Assembly: GCA_030998225.1 (NCBI GenBank)
Contig: JAPYXD010000704.1
Span: forward strand, 12,524,001-12,588,000
Source: Diplolepis rosae
Taxonomy: Eukaryota > Arthropoda > Insecta > Hymenoptera > Diplolepididae
Length of the DNA stretch: 64,000 nucleotides
Reading direction: 5' to 3'
The notes under the pieces were generated by a model, which did not search any database, was not told where the DNA came from, and saw only the letters and a list, made by a program, of their open reading frames with translations. Below, piece after piece: positions 34,277 through 46,433 of the stretch. The position numbers were made by a program, and so were the translations under genes. Each line of letters begins with the position of its first letter. Position 1 is the first letter of the stretch.

Positions 34277-34404
34277 AAGCGTTCCTTTTTTCACAGAAAA
34301 ATTTTTCAAAATATTACAATATTATTGAAGGACTATTTTGAAAAAAAAAAGATTATTTTCCACACACAAAATTTGAAACACAGAAAAATAATTTTATTAA
34401 TAAA

Positions 34405-35733
34405 GGGGGTGGGTCTTTAAGGCCGGTTTTGACCCGATTTAGATTTTGCCCAAAAAATTCGAAAAAATTCCTACAGTATCTACTAACAATAAAAAATCAA
34501 TTCAACCCTAAACGGACCACCCTCATCCCCCCTATTAACCCCGAGCACCACTTACAAAAAATGAAAACTTCACCGCTTTTATGTAGTGTTTTTGGGAGAA
34601 AAACCCAATAAAAAATACATATATAGGTTTTTGTGGTCATTGATTTTGAATCCGAGGTCCATTGACCTCCATCATGTCAGATTCAAGGTCATTTGAAGGT
34701 CAAACTGCAAAAAATCCCATAAAAAAATTCAGAAAAATACAAACATAAGTTTTTGGGGTCGCTGATTTCGAATCCGAGGTCCGTTGACCTACATCATATC
34801 AGATGCAAAGTCATTTTAAGGTCAGAATGTAAAAAAACCGGATGGAAAAATCTAAGAAAATACATATATTATATATAAGCTTTTGGAAACGCTAAATCCG
34901 AAGGGGAGTGACAAATAAATAAAAAGGGGACTCATGTCCACGTCGTTGTTCCTGGATAACGCAGAGTATAATTACATCTGCAGTAACTTGTACATCGTAC
35001 TAACGGAACACTACATATCACATGATTTTTTTGTTAGTTACGATAGTCAAAGATCTCGATAAGACTATAAGGACAAAAGTATGCATAGAAAATATCAAAT
35101 TGATTTGATCCCAAATGGATTACTCGAATTTGTGCAGAGATGAAAATTCATTTCGGAACATTTTTCTAGCTCTACCACGAAATAATATTGAGTTGACTTT
35201 AAAATTACCTTTACTTGACATTGAGCTGTTAAATAAACCCCTTCGGATTTAGCGTTCCCAAAAACTTATATATATGTATTTTTTTTTTATTTTTCCATCC
35301 AGTTTTTTACATTCTGACCTTAAAATGACCTTGAATCTGAAATGATGGAGGTCAACGGACCTCGGATTCGAAATAAGCGACCCCAAAAACTTATGTATGT
35401 ATTTTTCTGGATTTTTTTATTGGATTTTTTGCAGTTTGACCTTCAAATAACCTTGAATCTGATATGATGGAAGTCAACGGACCTCGGATTCGAAATCAGC
35501 GACCCCAAAAAACTATATATGTATTTTTTTATTGGGTTTTTTCCCAAAAACACTGCATAGAAGCGGTGAAGTTTTCATTTTTATAAGGAGTGCTCGGGGT
35601 GAATAGGGGTGATGAGGGTGGTCCGTTTAGGATTGGATTGACTTCTTATTGCTAGTAGATACTTTAGTAATTTTTCTGAATTTTTTGGGCGAAATCTAAA
35701 TTGGGTCAAAACCGGCCTTAGAGACCCACCCCC
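34405..35733. mobile_element. 1.3-kb foldback with GGGGGTGGGTCT ends (Spy-like insertion)
   Basis: The ends GGGGGTGGGTCTTTAAGGCC and inverse are followed by about 500-bp arms (both include GGTCCGTTTAGG, GGTGAAGTTTTCATTTT and GTCAACGGACCTCGGATTC). A central unique part is at about 34915-35215. Flanks AATAAA and TTTTATTTT join exactly as in uninterrupted family-1 copies such as 57746-58420, so no target bases were duplicated and the site was AAA/TTTT. No transposase is present. Confidence 0.75.
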
Positions 35734-36038
35734 TTTTATTTTCAAGTGTGTTTTTTTCATATCGCTTTTCACCAAATTTTTAAAAATGGTACGATTTTGA
35801 AAAATCATGGATCATTTTTTCAGGGAAAAGATTCTCTGCAACTTAACCGTTTCCAATTCTTGAAAATGAATCAATTATTATCAAATTCAGCAATTTGTTT
35901 ATAAAAATTTCGTTTTGGAAAACATTTTTAAATATTTGTTAAGAAGCAATAAGAAAAAAAGTTGAGTCAAAAATAAAATTTATTTATAAATTTTTTTACT
36001 GTGTTTCAAATTTTTTTCATGGAAAATAATCTTTAAAA

Positions 36039-36510
36039 TTAAAATAAAATAGTTAGTGAGATCAAGCGAATCTATTGTGGAAACCATATTTTTTGAATAG
36101 GACGTGGATTTCACAATGGATATTTGCAAATCAAACATCTGTTAGGCAGATGTAATGACTGTTTAAAGTTCGCATAACCATATTGCATCAGAATATTTCG
36201 AGGCAGGCCCGAAAATTTAACACAGATTGGCGATGTGGTTTTGAACAGCGAGAGCAATAGGAACACAAATATATGTGTAAATATTTATGAACCATATTTG
36301 TCTTTTGACTTTGTATTGAATTTAAAATATGTGTAGTAACAGAAAATTAAGTTTGCTTTAGAGATGCAACATCGATGTTAGAGCATCGGTAACAATCATC
36401 TTTTTTACTCGATATATCGATATTTTAGCATCAATGTTTTTATCGATTATTGTGAGACATGTTCCGGTACATGTTTTCTTATTTTTTTATTGACCCACAG
36501 TGATAAATTT
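36039..36510. other. No gene recognised
   Basis: AT-rich; several ATCGAT motifs at 36370-36450. No exon structure. Confidence 0.35.
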
Positions 36511-36993
36511 GTGATGATTGACTTGGCATGGGGTCATTTCTTTTTTTTCCAATCATTTAGATGGTGCAAACCATACAATTTTAACACGAAAAACCACTCA
36601 AAAAACCCAGAAACAACACACAAAAAAACTACAAATCACTTTACTGGTCTAGAGCACGACACTGTATTTTAAATATATTTAAAAACACAAAGGACCTGGA
36701 AAAACACAAGAAACCTGATAAAACAGAACCAACACAACAATCACAAAAACATAAAAACAAAAGAGAAAAATGATTTTAATATTAATCACTTGACTGACGC
36801 AGATCACGGTATAAATGTTGAAATATATTTATATTCTAAGGTATTCTAGACACCCTTAATGGTTTTTAAAAAATCTTGCACTGAAGAGGGCCCACATCTG
36901 TGGCCGAAACATTTGCCCATTAAAATTGTATGGTTTGCACCATCTAAATGATTGGAAAAAAAAGAAATGACCCCATGCCAAGTCAATCATCAC
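36511..36993. mobile_element. Foldback MITE, GTGATGATTGACTTGG ends
   Basis: Arms of about 75 bp (GTGATGATTGACTTGGCATG, CCAATCATTTAGATGGTGC and inverses) bound a 483-bp element whose centre is A-rich. Target duplication is unclear. Confidence 0.75.
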
Positions 36994-37024
36994 GAGTTTT
37001 TATCGATGTTTTATTTGTGATAGT

Positions 37025-37256
37025 GGAGACCAGAGTGGAATGGGACACCGGGACAAGACGGGACGGTAAATTTTCACGTAAATTATGTGGGTTTTCGGAT
37101 TATTCTTGTTATTATATTATACACTTTTTACATTTTTTGCGAATTGCAAGATAATTTTTTTACCCATTTGTAAAAAGATAAATTTTAAAACCCAGATAAT
37201 TTACGTGAATATTTACCGTACCATCTTACCCCGGTGTCCCATTCCACCCGGTCTCC
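37025..37256. mobile_element. Foldback MITE, GGAGACC ends
   Basis: GGAGACCAGAGTGGAATGGG at the left is mirrored by CCCATTCCACCCGGTCTCC at the right, with paired ACGGTAAATTTTCACGTAAA inside. 232 bp, non-coding. Confidence 0.7.
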
Positions 37257-37387
37257 CCTACATTAATGCATAGTATTGATGTAAAGATCAGTTTCGTGAA
37301 TTCATTCGATTGATTAATGAAATTTTACGAGTTTAAGTATAGATAATAACCAAAATGTGCAGCAATTTTTTTTACAGTGATATTTAT

Positions 37388-37975
37388 TTTCCGTCTTTGA
37401 TTGGGCTGAAGCTTGTGACGTCTCGTGCGACACATTTTTTTTTTTTTCATTATAGGATCTCCAAAACAATCGAAAATATGCAGAATAGTGATTTTTGACA
37501 AGAACAACATTTTTGATTATACAAAAAAAATTTTGAAGTTTGACAAAAGGAAGCAATTCATAGATGAACATGTTGAATCATCTCGTAAACTAAAAAAGAC
37601 ATATATGGACTTCGGTTTTTGATTGCAGCCACATAGTGCTACAATAAAAAAAATATAAATATAAAATTGAGTTTGCGGAGCAAAACCAAAATTAGAAAAG
37701 TTTGACTTTTTAATTTATATATATTTTTTTATTGTAGCACTGTGTGCCTGCAATCAAAAACTCAAGTCCATATATGTCTTTTTTAGTTTACGAGATGATT
37801 CAACATGTTCATCCATAAATTGCTTCCTTTTTTCAAACTCTAAATTTTTTGTTTAATAAAGTATGTATGAATATCACTATTGTGCATATTTGTTATTGTT
37901 TTGGAGATCATATGACAAAAAAAAAATATTCGTCACATGAGACGTCACAAAGTTCAGTCCAATCCGTCTCAAATT
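37388..37975. mobile_element. Foldback with long arms carrying a shared coding-like block
   Basis: Arms of about 270 bp pair across a centre at about 37680. The left arm has GTGACGTCTCGTGCGAC and the right has the inverse GTCACATGAGACGTCAC. Both arms encode, in outward-to-inward direction, KRKQF(I/M)DEHVESSRKLKK followed by TYMD, the best conserved part of the arms. This could be a captured exon fragment duplicated by the foldback, or just recent symmetry. Confidence 0.6.
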
Positions 37976-38097
37976 TTTAATATGGATGATAGCACCCCGA
38001 ACAAGTTTAGTTTGGAATTATTTGACGTATTTTGGTAAATGCTTGTGTTCTAGATTTAAAAATACATTTCTTTTGAAATTTTTACCAATTTCAAGTC

Positions 38098-38726
38098 TTA
38101 AGGTAGTTCGTCCGCGAAAATTAGACCTCAGGCAAAAATAGATAATTTTGCTTTCAAGAATAGCGATATTATTATTGAAGGGCTAATTTGAAAGAGAAAA
38201 GAATATTATCCATGAAAAAAATTTGAAATGCAGAAAAATAATGTATTTAACAAATTTTATTTTTGCCGAACTTTTTTTCTTATCGTTTCATACCAAATTT
38301 TACAAAATGATGCGATTCTTATATGTAAGGAATCATTTTCTCAGGAAAAAGAATCTACACAACTTTACCGTTCCCAGTTTTTGGAAATAATTTCTTTAAC
38401 AGCTGAAACCATTAAAAATCAATTTTCCAAAACAATATTCTTATAAACAAATTGCTGAATTTGGTAATAATTTACTGATTTTAGAAAATTGGAAATGGTC
38501 AAGTTGTAGAGAATCTTGTTCCTGAAAAAATGATTTGTGATTTTTATTGGAATCGCATCATTTTTTAAAATTTGTTAAATGCATTATTTTTTTATGTCTA
38601 AAATTTTTTCTTGGTAAATAATCTCTTTTCTTTCAATTGATTCCTTCAATAATAATATTGCTATTCTTGATCGCAAGATTATCTATTTCTGCCTGAGGTT
38701 CAATTTTCGCGGACCAACTACCTTAA
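38098..38726. mobile_element. TTAA foldback family 1 copy
   Basis: TTAA 38098-38101 with GGTAGTTCGTCCGCGAAAAT; right end GCGGACCAACTACC then TTAA 38723-38726. A 629-bp palindrome, non-coding. Confidence 0.85.
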
Positions 38727-38790
38727 ACAATTGCCAGACAGGCGGAACGGGCGTAAATGCAATCTCCTTTCCCCTGAGAGGGAAAAAAAA

Positions 38791-38983
38791 ATGGCTGATA
38801 TGAAAATTTGTGATAAATCGGGTAAGCACATCCAATAATTATTTAAAAACTCATCTGAGATATTCTGATCTCTTATTTTGTGCAGTTATTGAGCATCGGG
38901 TCGTAAATTGTCTTCTTGATATCTCTTGTGAACGTCGAAGGAAGTTCAGTGGGGCGTGTAAAATAGACGTCAAGAAGAGGTAG
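38791..38983 (+). CDS. Possible small two-exon gene, unrecognised
   Basis: ATG 38791 opens MADMKICDKS to a G/GTAAGC donor at 38822. A 64-bp intron ends in TTATTTTGTGCAG at 38885, and the frame then continues 33 codons (including HRVVNCLLDISCERRRKF and GACKIDVKKR) to TAG 38981. The join gives 42 residues with four Cys and a basic C-terminus. It lies 64 bp after a family-1 foldback. Both splice signals are good, but the product is short and matches nothing I know, so chance is a serious alternative. Confidence 0.2.
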
Positions 38984-39955
38984 ATAGGTAGAAGCAGTGT
39001 AAATGTGTAATTGAAAACTAGAGAGGATAAAAAAGGTCGTGCAATGTCCGATCGAAAAATGTCAGTCGTCTTGGCCGATTGAACCCACTTAACTGTCGCG
39101 AGTCGTCCAATCGACTGGGCCTTGCCTTAAGAGCATTCTGCGATTTTCAATTTTACACCTCAAAGAGCATCAAATAAACGCTGGTTAGCCGTTGTGCGGA
39201 ATAAACTGATATTGCTATATATAAGAAAACTGCAGAAATCAGTAATTCTCTTAAAGTACTTTTTAAAAATCATTCAAGTACTTACTATAGTGGCTTTATA
39301 TTAACCACAAAAAAAAGAAATGAAAAATAGACCAAAGGAACGAGAGAAACATGTCAAGCTTTATAATTTTGTTAATTGTTTTCCAATAATTGGAAATAGA
39401 TTTGGAATTCTCAACGGAAACAAGGCAAAATAATAATTTCCTCGGACCAACCCAATTTTTAACTAAAGAAAAAAATCTCAACCTCCAATTTTTTCAGAAT
39501 TTTCCCACCAACAAAATTTCGACGTCTTTTTGGCCTTCAGTATTAATTTGCCGTTTTTTAAATTGTATTATTAGTTTATCGGCGTATTTTCGACGTTTTT
39601 GTGGTATTTCATCCTATTTTCGTAGTCAAATATTTTTAGACTGGGATGTAAAAAAAAAATGAAATGTATTCAATTAGAAATTATTTACATTTTTTTATAA
39701 TCCTGATCCGGTTTTCAAATTCCAATCAAAGTAATTTTGAGTTAAATATGATAGATTTAAAAATAAAGAACATTGTTTAATTAAATATAAAAATGCAGAA
39801 TTTCTCAAATCACTCACAATTTATACCTTTACTTAAAATTCCGTTGAATACGAGAGGAAAAGGTACAAAAATTTTGCAATCCTTTAATTAAGTATAAATT
39901 ATTATTTTTATGGAAATTGATATATTTGGAATGTAAATTGTAAGTTGGCCGAAAA
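38984..39955. other. No gene recognised
   Basis: Unique DNA to about 39200, then AT-rich sequence. A 90-codon frame at 39390-39662 is low in information and not called. Confidence 0.35.
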
Positions 39956-40980
39956 TTAAGGGGCTATTCTACTTTGACACTTTCGAAAAATCGATTTTTT
40001 TGCCTTTTTCGATTGGAAGAAATTGAAAATTTTTAAAAAGCAGAAGGTAATTTTCCGCACACTTACAATTTTACCGCACTAGTGTGGAAAAATCAACTTT
40101 TTGCACGCAAAACGATACCGAAAAGTCTAAATTTCGGAGTATGGCGGACAAAAAAAACTTCAAACTCGTTTTTCTCAAAAAAAAGTTTTCTCATACGTTG
40201 TAGGTGATTTTTCCGAAACCACTGAACCGATTTTATGAAATTTTAACCACGTATTCTAAGGATAAATAGCTTTCGTACATTCTATAGCCATGTTGAAATT
40301 TTAATTTTTACCATTTTTTTTCTTGCTATAAACAGTGAAAAAAAATCTCGCTTTTTTAAAATGTTCGCCATTTTGTTTTTTATTGATAAATATTGATGAT
40401 AGCCTCGTCCTAGGAGAGTCCTATACTACGTCTATAAAAGATTTTGCCATTTTTCCTCCTCACAGAAAAAAAAAAAAAAATCCACTGAACGAAAAATTCA
40501 TAAAAAATCTCTAGAATCCTAATGACAAAAACAACATCTACATACTTTTTGATATATTTTTATTTATTTATTTTTTTTTTTTTGTGTAAGAATTTCCATT
40601 TTATATAAATATGAAGGTTGAAAATTCTCGTTGTTGAGTGTAATAATTACATCTCGAAAGTGCTACATGAACTTTCGAAGTTGATTCCCAGTTGGATAAA
40701 TAAACATAACTAACTCAATTTGGGAAATCTTAATTCGTGTCAAAACTTCATTTTCTAATACGCTGTGTGTTCGGCGGACGTATTACGAACTTGTTTCTGG
40801 AAGTGACAATTAATTATCTTTCTAATTGACACGCTGCTCGGCATTGTTTGTAATAAACCCGAGGCTATAGGGAAGATTTAATTCGATGTCAAACCAGAAC
40901 TTTGGGACTGGTTGAGAGACTGGTTTAAAAATATTACCAAAGATTTCAAAGTTTTACCCAGTGAGAAATTTAAGGTAATT
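39956..40980. other. Repeat-like DNA; GTGCGGAAA palindrome copy at 40035-40155
   Basis: TTAAGGGGCTATTCTACTTT at 39956 looks like another TTAA-element left end, but no right end was found. 40035-40155 matches the palindromes at 26560 and 27476. The rest is AT-rich with no coding structure. Confidence 0.35.
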
Positions 40981-41649
40981 TTAAGGTAATACACTCGCGA
41001 AAATTAAACGTCATACAAAAATTGATAATTTTACTCTTAAGAATAGCAATATTATTATAGAAGGAATCATTTGAAAGAGGAAACATTATTCTCATTGAAA
41101 GAAATTTAAAACACAAAAAATTAATTTTATTATTAGATTTTATTTTCGCCCGAAGTTTTTTTGTTGATGCTTCGAGTCAAAATTTTAAAAATCATGCGAT
41201 TCTGATAAATCATGGATAAGTTTTTTAGGAAAAAAATTCTCTGCAACTTGACATTTCCAATTTATGAAAATGGATCAATTATCATAAAATTCAGCAATTT
41301 GTTTAAAAAATTTTTGTTTTGAAAAGTTGTTTTTTAATAGTTTCAGCCATTAAAGAATTTATTTTTAAACATTGAAAATGGTCAAGTTTTAGCGATTCTT
41401 TTTCCTGAAAAAATGATTCGTGATTTATTAGAATAACATTTTTTTAAATTTGGTATGAAGCGATAAGAAAAAAAGTTTGGGTAAAAATAAAATATGTTAA
41501 ATGCATTATTTTTTATGTTTCAGATTTCTTTCATGGAAAATAATCTTTTTTTCTTTAAAATGATCACTTTAATAATGATATTGCTATTCTTAAAAGCGAA
41601 ATTATCTATTTTTGCCTGAGGCTTAATTTTCGCGAGTGTACTACCTTAA
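40981..41649. mobile_element. TTAA foldback family 1 copy
   Basis: TTAAGGTAATACACTCGCGA at the left, CGCGAGTGTACTACC then TTAA (41646-41649) at the right; 669 bp. A second TTAAGGTAATT lies just outside the left end (about 40970). Confidence 0.8.
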
Positions 41650-41709
41650 GTAAGTTCTTTTTTACAAAACGAGTTTGTCTCCAAAGTAGTATCTTTATTC
41701 TTCATGATA

Positions 41710-43740
41710 ACCATATTTGAGAAACTGATTTAATTTCTCATTCCATAGGTAAATTGAAGTTTGTCATGATATGAATAAAATTTTGTATACATATAATCAG
41801 GCCTTTTAAAAATGCTTTTTTATGATTTCAAGATTTGAGATGATATTATCAGTCGTGTTTTATCAAAAAAAAGACAATATTTTTTATGAAAAGAATTTAA
41901 AACTTACGAAAAAATGATACTTTTGATAATGTTTTTTGTCATAGAATTTTACTTTACTATCGCTTCTTATCAATTTTTTAAAAAATAAATAGTTTTTTAT
42001 AAATCATGAATTATTTGAAATTCTCAACAACTCCTCTGTTCCTAATTTTAAAAATCTGCCCGCTTCGCGGGCACATTCTCATCGCGCGCTTCACGCCCCG
42101 TAATACTCGATCGCCGGGCTGCGCGCTCCGTTCTTTCTGGACCTCGCGCTTCGCGCTCGGTCTTGTGCTCTTCGCATACATTTAAATTTATTTCTTATAA
42201 TTTAATACTAAAGCTTAAACCAATTTTATAATATTAAAGATGATGTAAATTACTCATTTTCTCAAATTCACTAAATTTCTTTTTCAGTTCAAGTGAAACA
42301 GGAAATTCAATTTACTTAAGGCTCTATCGGCCTTAAGGAACACATTCTCATCATGACACTCGCGCTTCGCGCTCGATTTTCTGTATACATTTCAGTATAA
42401 CTTTTTAATAAATTACATGATTAAAATAATTTATTTTCTTCCAAATATCTAAAAAAGGAAAAACAATCGTAGACTTTATTTAAGGAAACAATTTTGCAGA
42501 AAAACGCTTATTTCGTATCTCACATATTTTGGTGAAAAAAATCGAATTTTTTCAATATTAAAAATCAAAACATAAAATATACATCCTGTCGAGAAATTTC
42601 TTAATAAGAATGTGTAGACCTCATGTAGGCAAATAATTTTTCATCTAAACGTTTTTTATGTATCTCATATATTTTGTCTAAAAAATTGAATTCTTGAATT
42701 TTAATCGTATTTTTTGGAATTGAAACAAAAAATAAATGTTTTTTCATAAACTGTGTGAGACAAAACTTGTAGATCTTTTTGAAACGAACAACTTTGTATC
42801 CTTACGTTTTTTTCGTATTTCACATATTATTGTTAAAAAATTGAATTTTGGAATTTCAATATTTTTTTTAAATTATAAAGAAAAATATGCATTTTATGAA
42901 AAAATGTTACAATTCAAATTTGTACGTCTTTATGTAGAAAATAATATTGTATTATAACGTTTTTTCGTATCTCGTATAATTTAACTCGAAAATGGAATTT
43001 TGATATTGACCTTTTTCGAAATTGAATCTTGCTGTAACATTTCTAATTTTGATTTAATCAAAAAACGTTATCAGGATAATTTTCAGAGATTTATGAGAAC
43101 TATCTAAAACCAGTATTAAAATTTTTGATTTTTTTAAAAAATTATTTTCAAAAACAGAAAAGTAGTGCTCAATCCCTCAATTTTGATTGGATGTGGCTGG
43201 TTAACGAACTTGTCCTTACTTTTTCGGCTCCGATAAAGTGTGCCAAAGCTCAATTCCATCTGATAATTCTATCGAGAGTTATGCCGTACACGACCTACTA
43301 CAGACAGACAGACAGACAGACACTTTCGTAAAAACCGTTTTTTCTGACTCAGGGTGTCTCAAAACGTAAAGATTTGATGAAAATTTCGAAAGTATTTTTC
43401 ACATAAAACCAATACCTTCTCATCCATGATGAGAATGTAAAAATATGTAAATAATCTTCAAATATGATTTTTATTTTGAAATGTTTCTTCTTAAAAAGGT
43501 CTTTCAGCAACTTCAGTCACTGAACCCTTTACTTTTAATATTAGAAACAGTAGAGTTATAGAGAATATTTTTACTGAAAAAATAAGCCATGAGATATGAA
43601 AATACAATCATTTTTAAAAAATTGATAAGAATCAATAGTGAAGAAAAATTCTATTATAAAAGACTAAACTATTTTTTTCATAACTTCTAAATGTTTTTCA
43701 TTAAAAATAATGTTTTTTATTCTACATTACTAAATTGTTT
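41710..43740. mobile_element. TTAA foldback family 1b copy, split by HINE-like copy 4
   Basis: Sequence matching 26110-26500 (TTCCATTCCATAGGTAAATT, CTATGATTTC.. and CTCAACAACTCCTCTGTTCC) is interrupted at 42054-43443 and resumes with GTAAATAATCTTCAAATATG. Outer ends are degraded. Confidence 0.5.
42054..43443 (-). mobile_element. Helentron-associated (HINE/DINE-like) element, copy 4
   Basis: Hairpin end GCCCGCTTCGCGGGC, GC-rich palindromic head (partly altered: a CGCTCCGTTCTTTCTGGACC segment replaces the usual one), subterminal repeats and a short (AGAC)n tract at about 43303-43321. Inserted in a family-1b foldback. Confidence 0.65.
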
Positions 43741-43859
43741 TTACGAATTCAATTAAGAAGAATTAGTTTTAGTTATCTAAAAAACCAAAGATTTTTTAAT
43801 CTTTTTCAAACTGCACCTGCAAGTTTTCTAATTATGAAATTCTCACTTTAAAAAAAAGT

Positions 43860-44260
43860 TTGAGTCGCGTATATTTTTCACCGGAAATATGCCATCGTTG
43901 TTTGTCAACCCAGTGACCTTTCAGAGGTTTGAAATTCTGGTAACGTAATTGTAGGGTCTCCTCTGGGGTTAAATTGCATCCGAGGATTAGCAGAGTTTAG
44001 CCACTATGAACGTTATAGCTTGAAGTGACGTTACTCTGGTTCACAGGTTCACTCGGTCTGTTTCCAAAGTTTTCCCAGTGCCGTTGGTCTCCTGCTGGAG
44101 CTAAGGGAGCAGACGAGCAATTTTGAATATCGATATCGAGCACGATCAACAGAGTTACGGACTGGTCAGCTCCTGTCTGTGGTTTGAGAGCTGATTTTGG
44201 CAATTTCCTCAGGCCGAAATACTCGCTCGATGAAACGCCTTCCAGGGTACAGTGATGGTT
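43860..44260. other. Unique, more GC-rich segment; no gene recognised
   Basis: Complex sequence not repeated in the window. A 68-codon minus-strand frame (43997-44203) is open but without motif or splice context. Confidence 0.3.
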
Positions 44261-44611
44261 ATAATGTATATAATAATATTATATATATGTATTTTCACGA
44301 TAGTGCATTCTCCAAGTTTCAAACCTGGATAATTGTTTGTGAACTCTCGTTAGTTGAAGAACCTCATAACTATAGCTCGTACGTCCAATAATTTAGTTTA
44401 ACTTTTAGTAAACTACTTTTCCTTCAATCTTTATAAAGTTTCCCAAGTCACAAAAGATGCCAAATTAAATTAATTATTTATATAAGATTTTTTTATTTTA
44501 TTTTATTGACATTTAGCTTTTTGACATGTACGGTAGAAGCTTTGCCATTTGTTATAATGTCCCTTATTTTGATACAAAATCGTATTAAAATAGTTGAAAT
44601 CTATTACCAAA

Positions 44612-45037
44612 CTAACTATTGGATCACTGTCCAAATGAAAAAACAAATTTACCCGTGTTTTTTCTTTTTGCGATTCCAATTGTTTATGTGAAATAAATTA
44701 AACAAATTAACAAAAATATTGCAATTTCAAGAAACTAATAATGCTAATCGATTCTTCGGGGAAAAACAAGTCGAAAACCACAATACCATTTTTTTGTCAG
44801 ATTCTATTTTGTTAGTGTATTATCGTTATAAATAATGACATCCCGAGGGGAGATGCTGTACCCCGTTCTGCCCCAAACCGAATCTACGTTAGATAGCACC
44901 AAACTAACTATTGGATCACTGTGAAAATGAAAAAAAAATTTACCCGTGTTTTTTCTTTTTGTGATTCCAATTGCTTATGCGAAATTATCTAAACAAATTA
45001 CCAAAATTTTTGCAATTTCAAAAAACTAATAATATCA
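44612..45037 (+). repeat. Two direct repeats of about 135 bp (44612-44747, 44902-45037)
   Basis: Both begin CCAAACTAACTATTGGATCA and contain TTTACCCGTGTTTTTTCTTT and ACTAATAAT; the spacer is about 155 bp and includes GTACCCCGTTCTGCCCCAAA. A local duplication. Confidence 0.7.
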
Positions 45038-45894
45038 TCAATCAAATGAATAATATCAATAATATCAATAATAATCATATGGTGATCCTTTATTTCTTGA
45101 AGGGAAGATTGTAGGAACTTTAGTCTTTAAGAGTCGGATACCAGACATTTACTAATATTGTATATATAAAATGAAAGAAAACCTTTTCACTGAAGAATAA
45201 AGTTATTCACATTGATATTTTCAAAAGAATGCGGTAAACTGTACAACGTTTTCCTCAACATATTAAATAAGTACAGCAGTAATTACTCTTATTTATGTTT
45301 GATACAATTTGTCCAAGTTTTTGAAAAGTTATCGTCAAATTATAGTAATAATAACTGTTTACAATAGTTATCTAAAATAATTAAGTTATGTGAAAACAAG
45401 CATGTAGAATTCCAATTTTACTTGAAAATAAAGAGTTAAAAGTGAAATTGAGTGTTCGAAATTCGATTTTCATTTACTTAAATAATATTATTTTTGCATT
45501 CTGATAATGAAAAGCTATTAAAGTGTCAAATTTATCATCCTTTCTTAAACTAAGTATCTACATATTTTGACCCTCAGAATCCGAAAAAAGTGTTTATCTG
45601 TTAATTCTATGTCTGTTTGCCGTCTTCGTCATTATTGTCGGTGTGTGCAAATATGATAATCTTTAAAAAAAAAAATTAGTACACTTCATTAGCACCCAAA
45701 AAGAAAGGCCAAGTTTGCTAACAAACCATATCCGCAGCAAAAATTCGATAAATGAGTCCATTTCCCAGATTGATAAAATAATTTTTTTTTAATTTAGATC
45801 TTTTGATATTAGTGTCTGGTTGTAAATAAATAAAAACTTTAGGAGAAGGAAGGTTTTTGAAATTCATAGCATACAAATCTGGCATGTTAGAGGC
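45038..45894. other. AT-rich DNA, no gene recognised
   Basis: No coding structure or element ends supported. Confidence 0.4.
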
Positions 45895-45969
45895 CCAATT
45901 TCTTTAAATCAAAGAAAGTCGTTCAAACAAATCATTTTCTTTGATTCAAACAAATCTTTTTTCTGAGTG
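45895..45969. mobile_element. Fragment of the CACTGAG/GATTTGATTG MITE
   Basis: AAATCATTTTCTTTGATTCA and CAAATCTTTTTTCTGAGTG match one end of the element at 55034-55378. Confidence 0.55.
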
Positions 45970-45971
45970 TG

Positions 45972-46433
45972 CACTGAAAAAACAGTATAGCTAAGAGAAC
46001 TATATTTTGGTCCTCAGAACCAGAAAATATTGCTATCAGATCAATGTTACGATATGGTCCTCAGAACTATACGAGTATAGATGAGACAGCTATACAAGTT
46101 CGTTGATACGACAATACCATGTATAGCGATCGTAAACAAAATATTATGCCATCGTTATCGCTCTTGTGAATTTTCGCATGTCATAAAACAATAAGCGATA
46201 CGCAAAAATGATCTTTCAAAGAAAGAAAAAATGCTCCAAACAAATCGACAAACGCTTCGAAAAAACGTCTCGAAAAAATTACACTTCTTTCTTATTTTGA
46301 GGTTAGAGTCGCGTGCATGCGAAGCAATGTATAGGTCGCGCAGGAAACCAGTATAGTTGTCTCACCTATACCGCATGGGTCGAGACACTATATACCGGTA
46401 TATAGGTCGAACAGCTATACTGTTTTTTCCGTG
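45972..46433. mobile_element. MITE, CACTGAAAAAACAG / CCGTG ends, 2-bp TG duplication
   Basis: Ends CACTGAAAAAACAGTATAGC and inverse GCTATACTGTTTTTTCCGTG; TG is duplicated at 45970-45971 and 46434-46435. The interior repeats TATAG-type motifs (CTATAC, GTATAG) near both ends. 462 bp, non-coding. Confidence 0.75.

Larger units (their letters stand above)
33960..34316. mobile_element. Inserted element with an inverted pair of tRNA-like sequences
   Basis: An 8-bp duplication CAATATTA (33952-33959 and 34317-34324) flanks the insertion. The right two thirds form a foldback: GTGGAAGCGTTCC at the right mirrors GGAACGCTTCCAC at the left, and each arm carries a tRNA-like core. The left 147 bp are unpaired. 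Overlapping open frames on both strands arise from the symmetry. Confidence 0.65.
33886..36038. mobile_element. TTAA foldback family 1 copy, split by two insertions
   Basis: Family-1 sequence is seen at 33886-33959, 34317-34404 and 35734-36038. It is interrupted by a tRNA-like element (33960-34316) and a GGGGGTGGG foldback (34405-35733). The left end is TTAAGGTAATGCATCC; the right end is truncated and lacks TTAA. Confidence 0.75.

Noticed and set aside
34091..34328. Overlapping frames on both strands with similar protein sequence
   Set aside because: They are mirror images caused by an inverted tRNA-like repeat.
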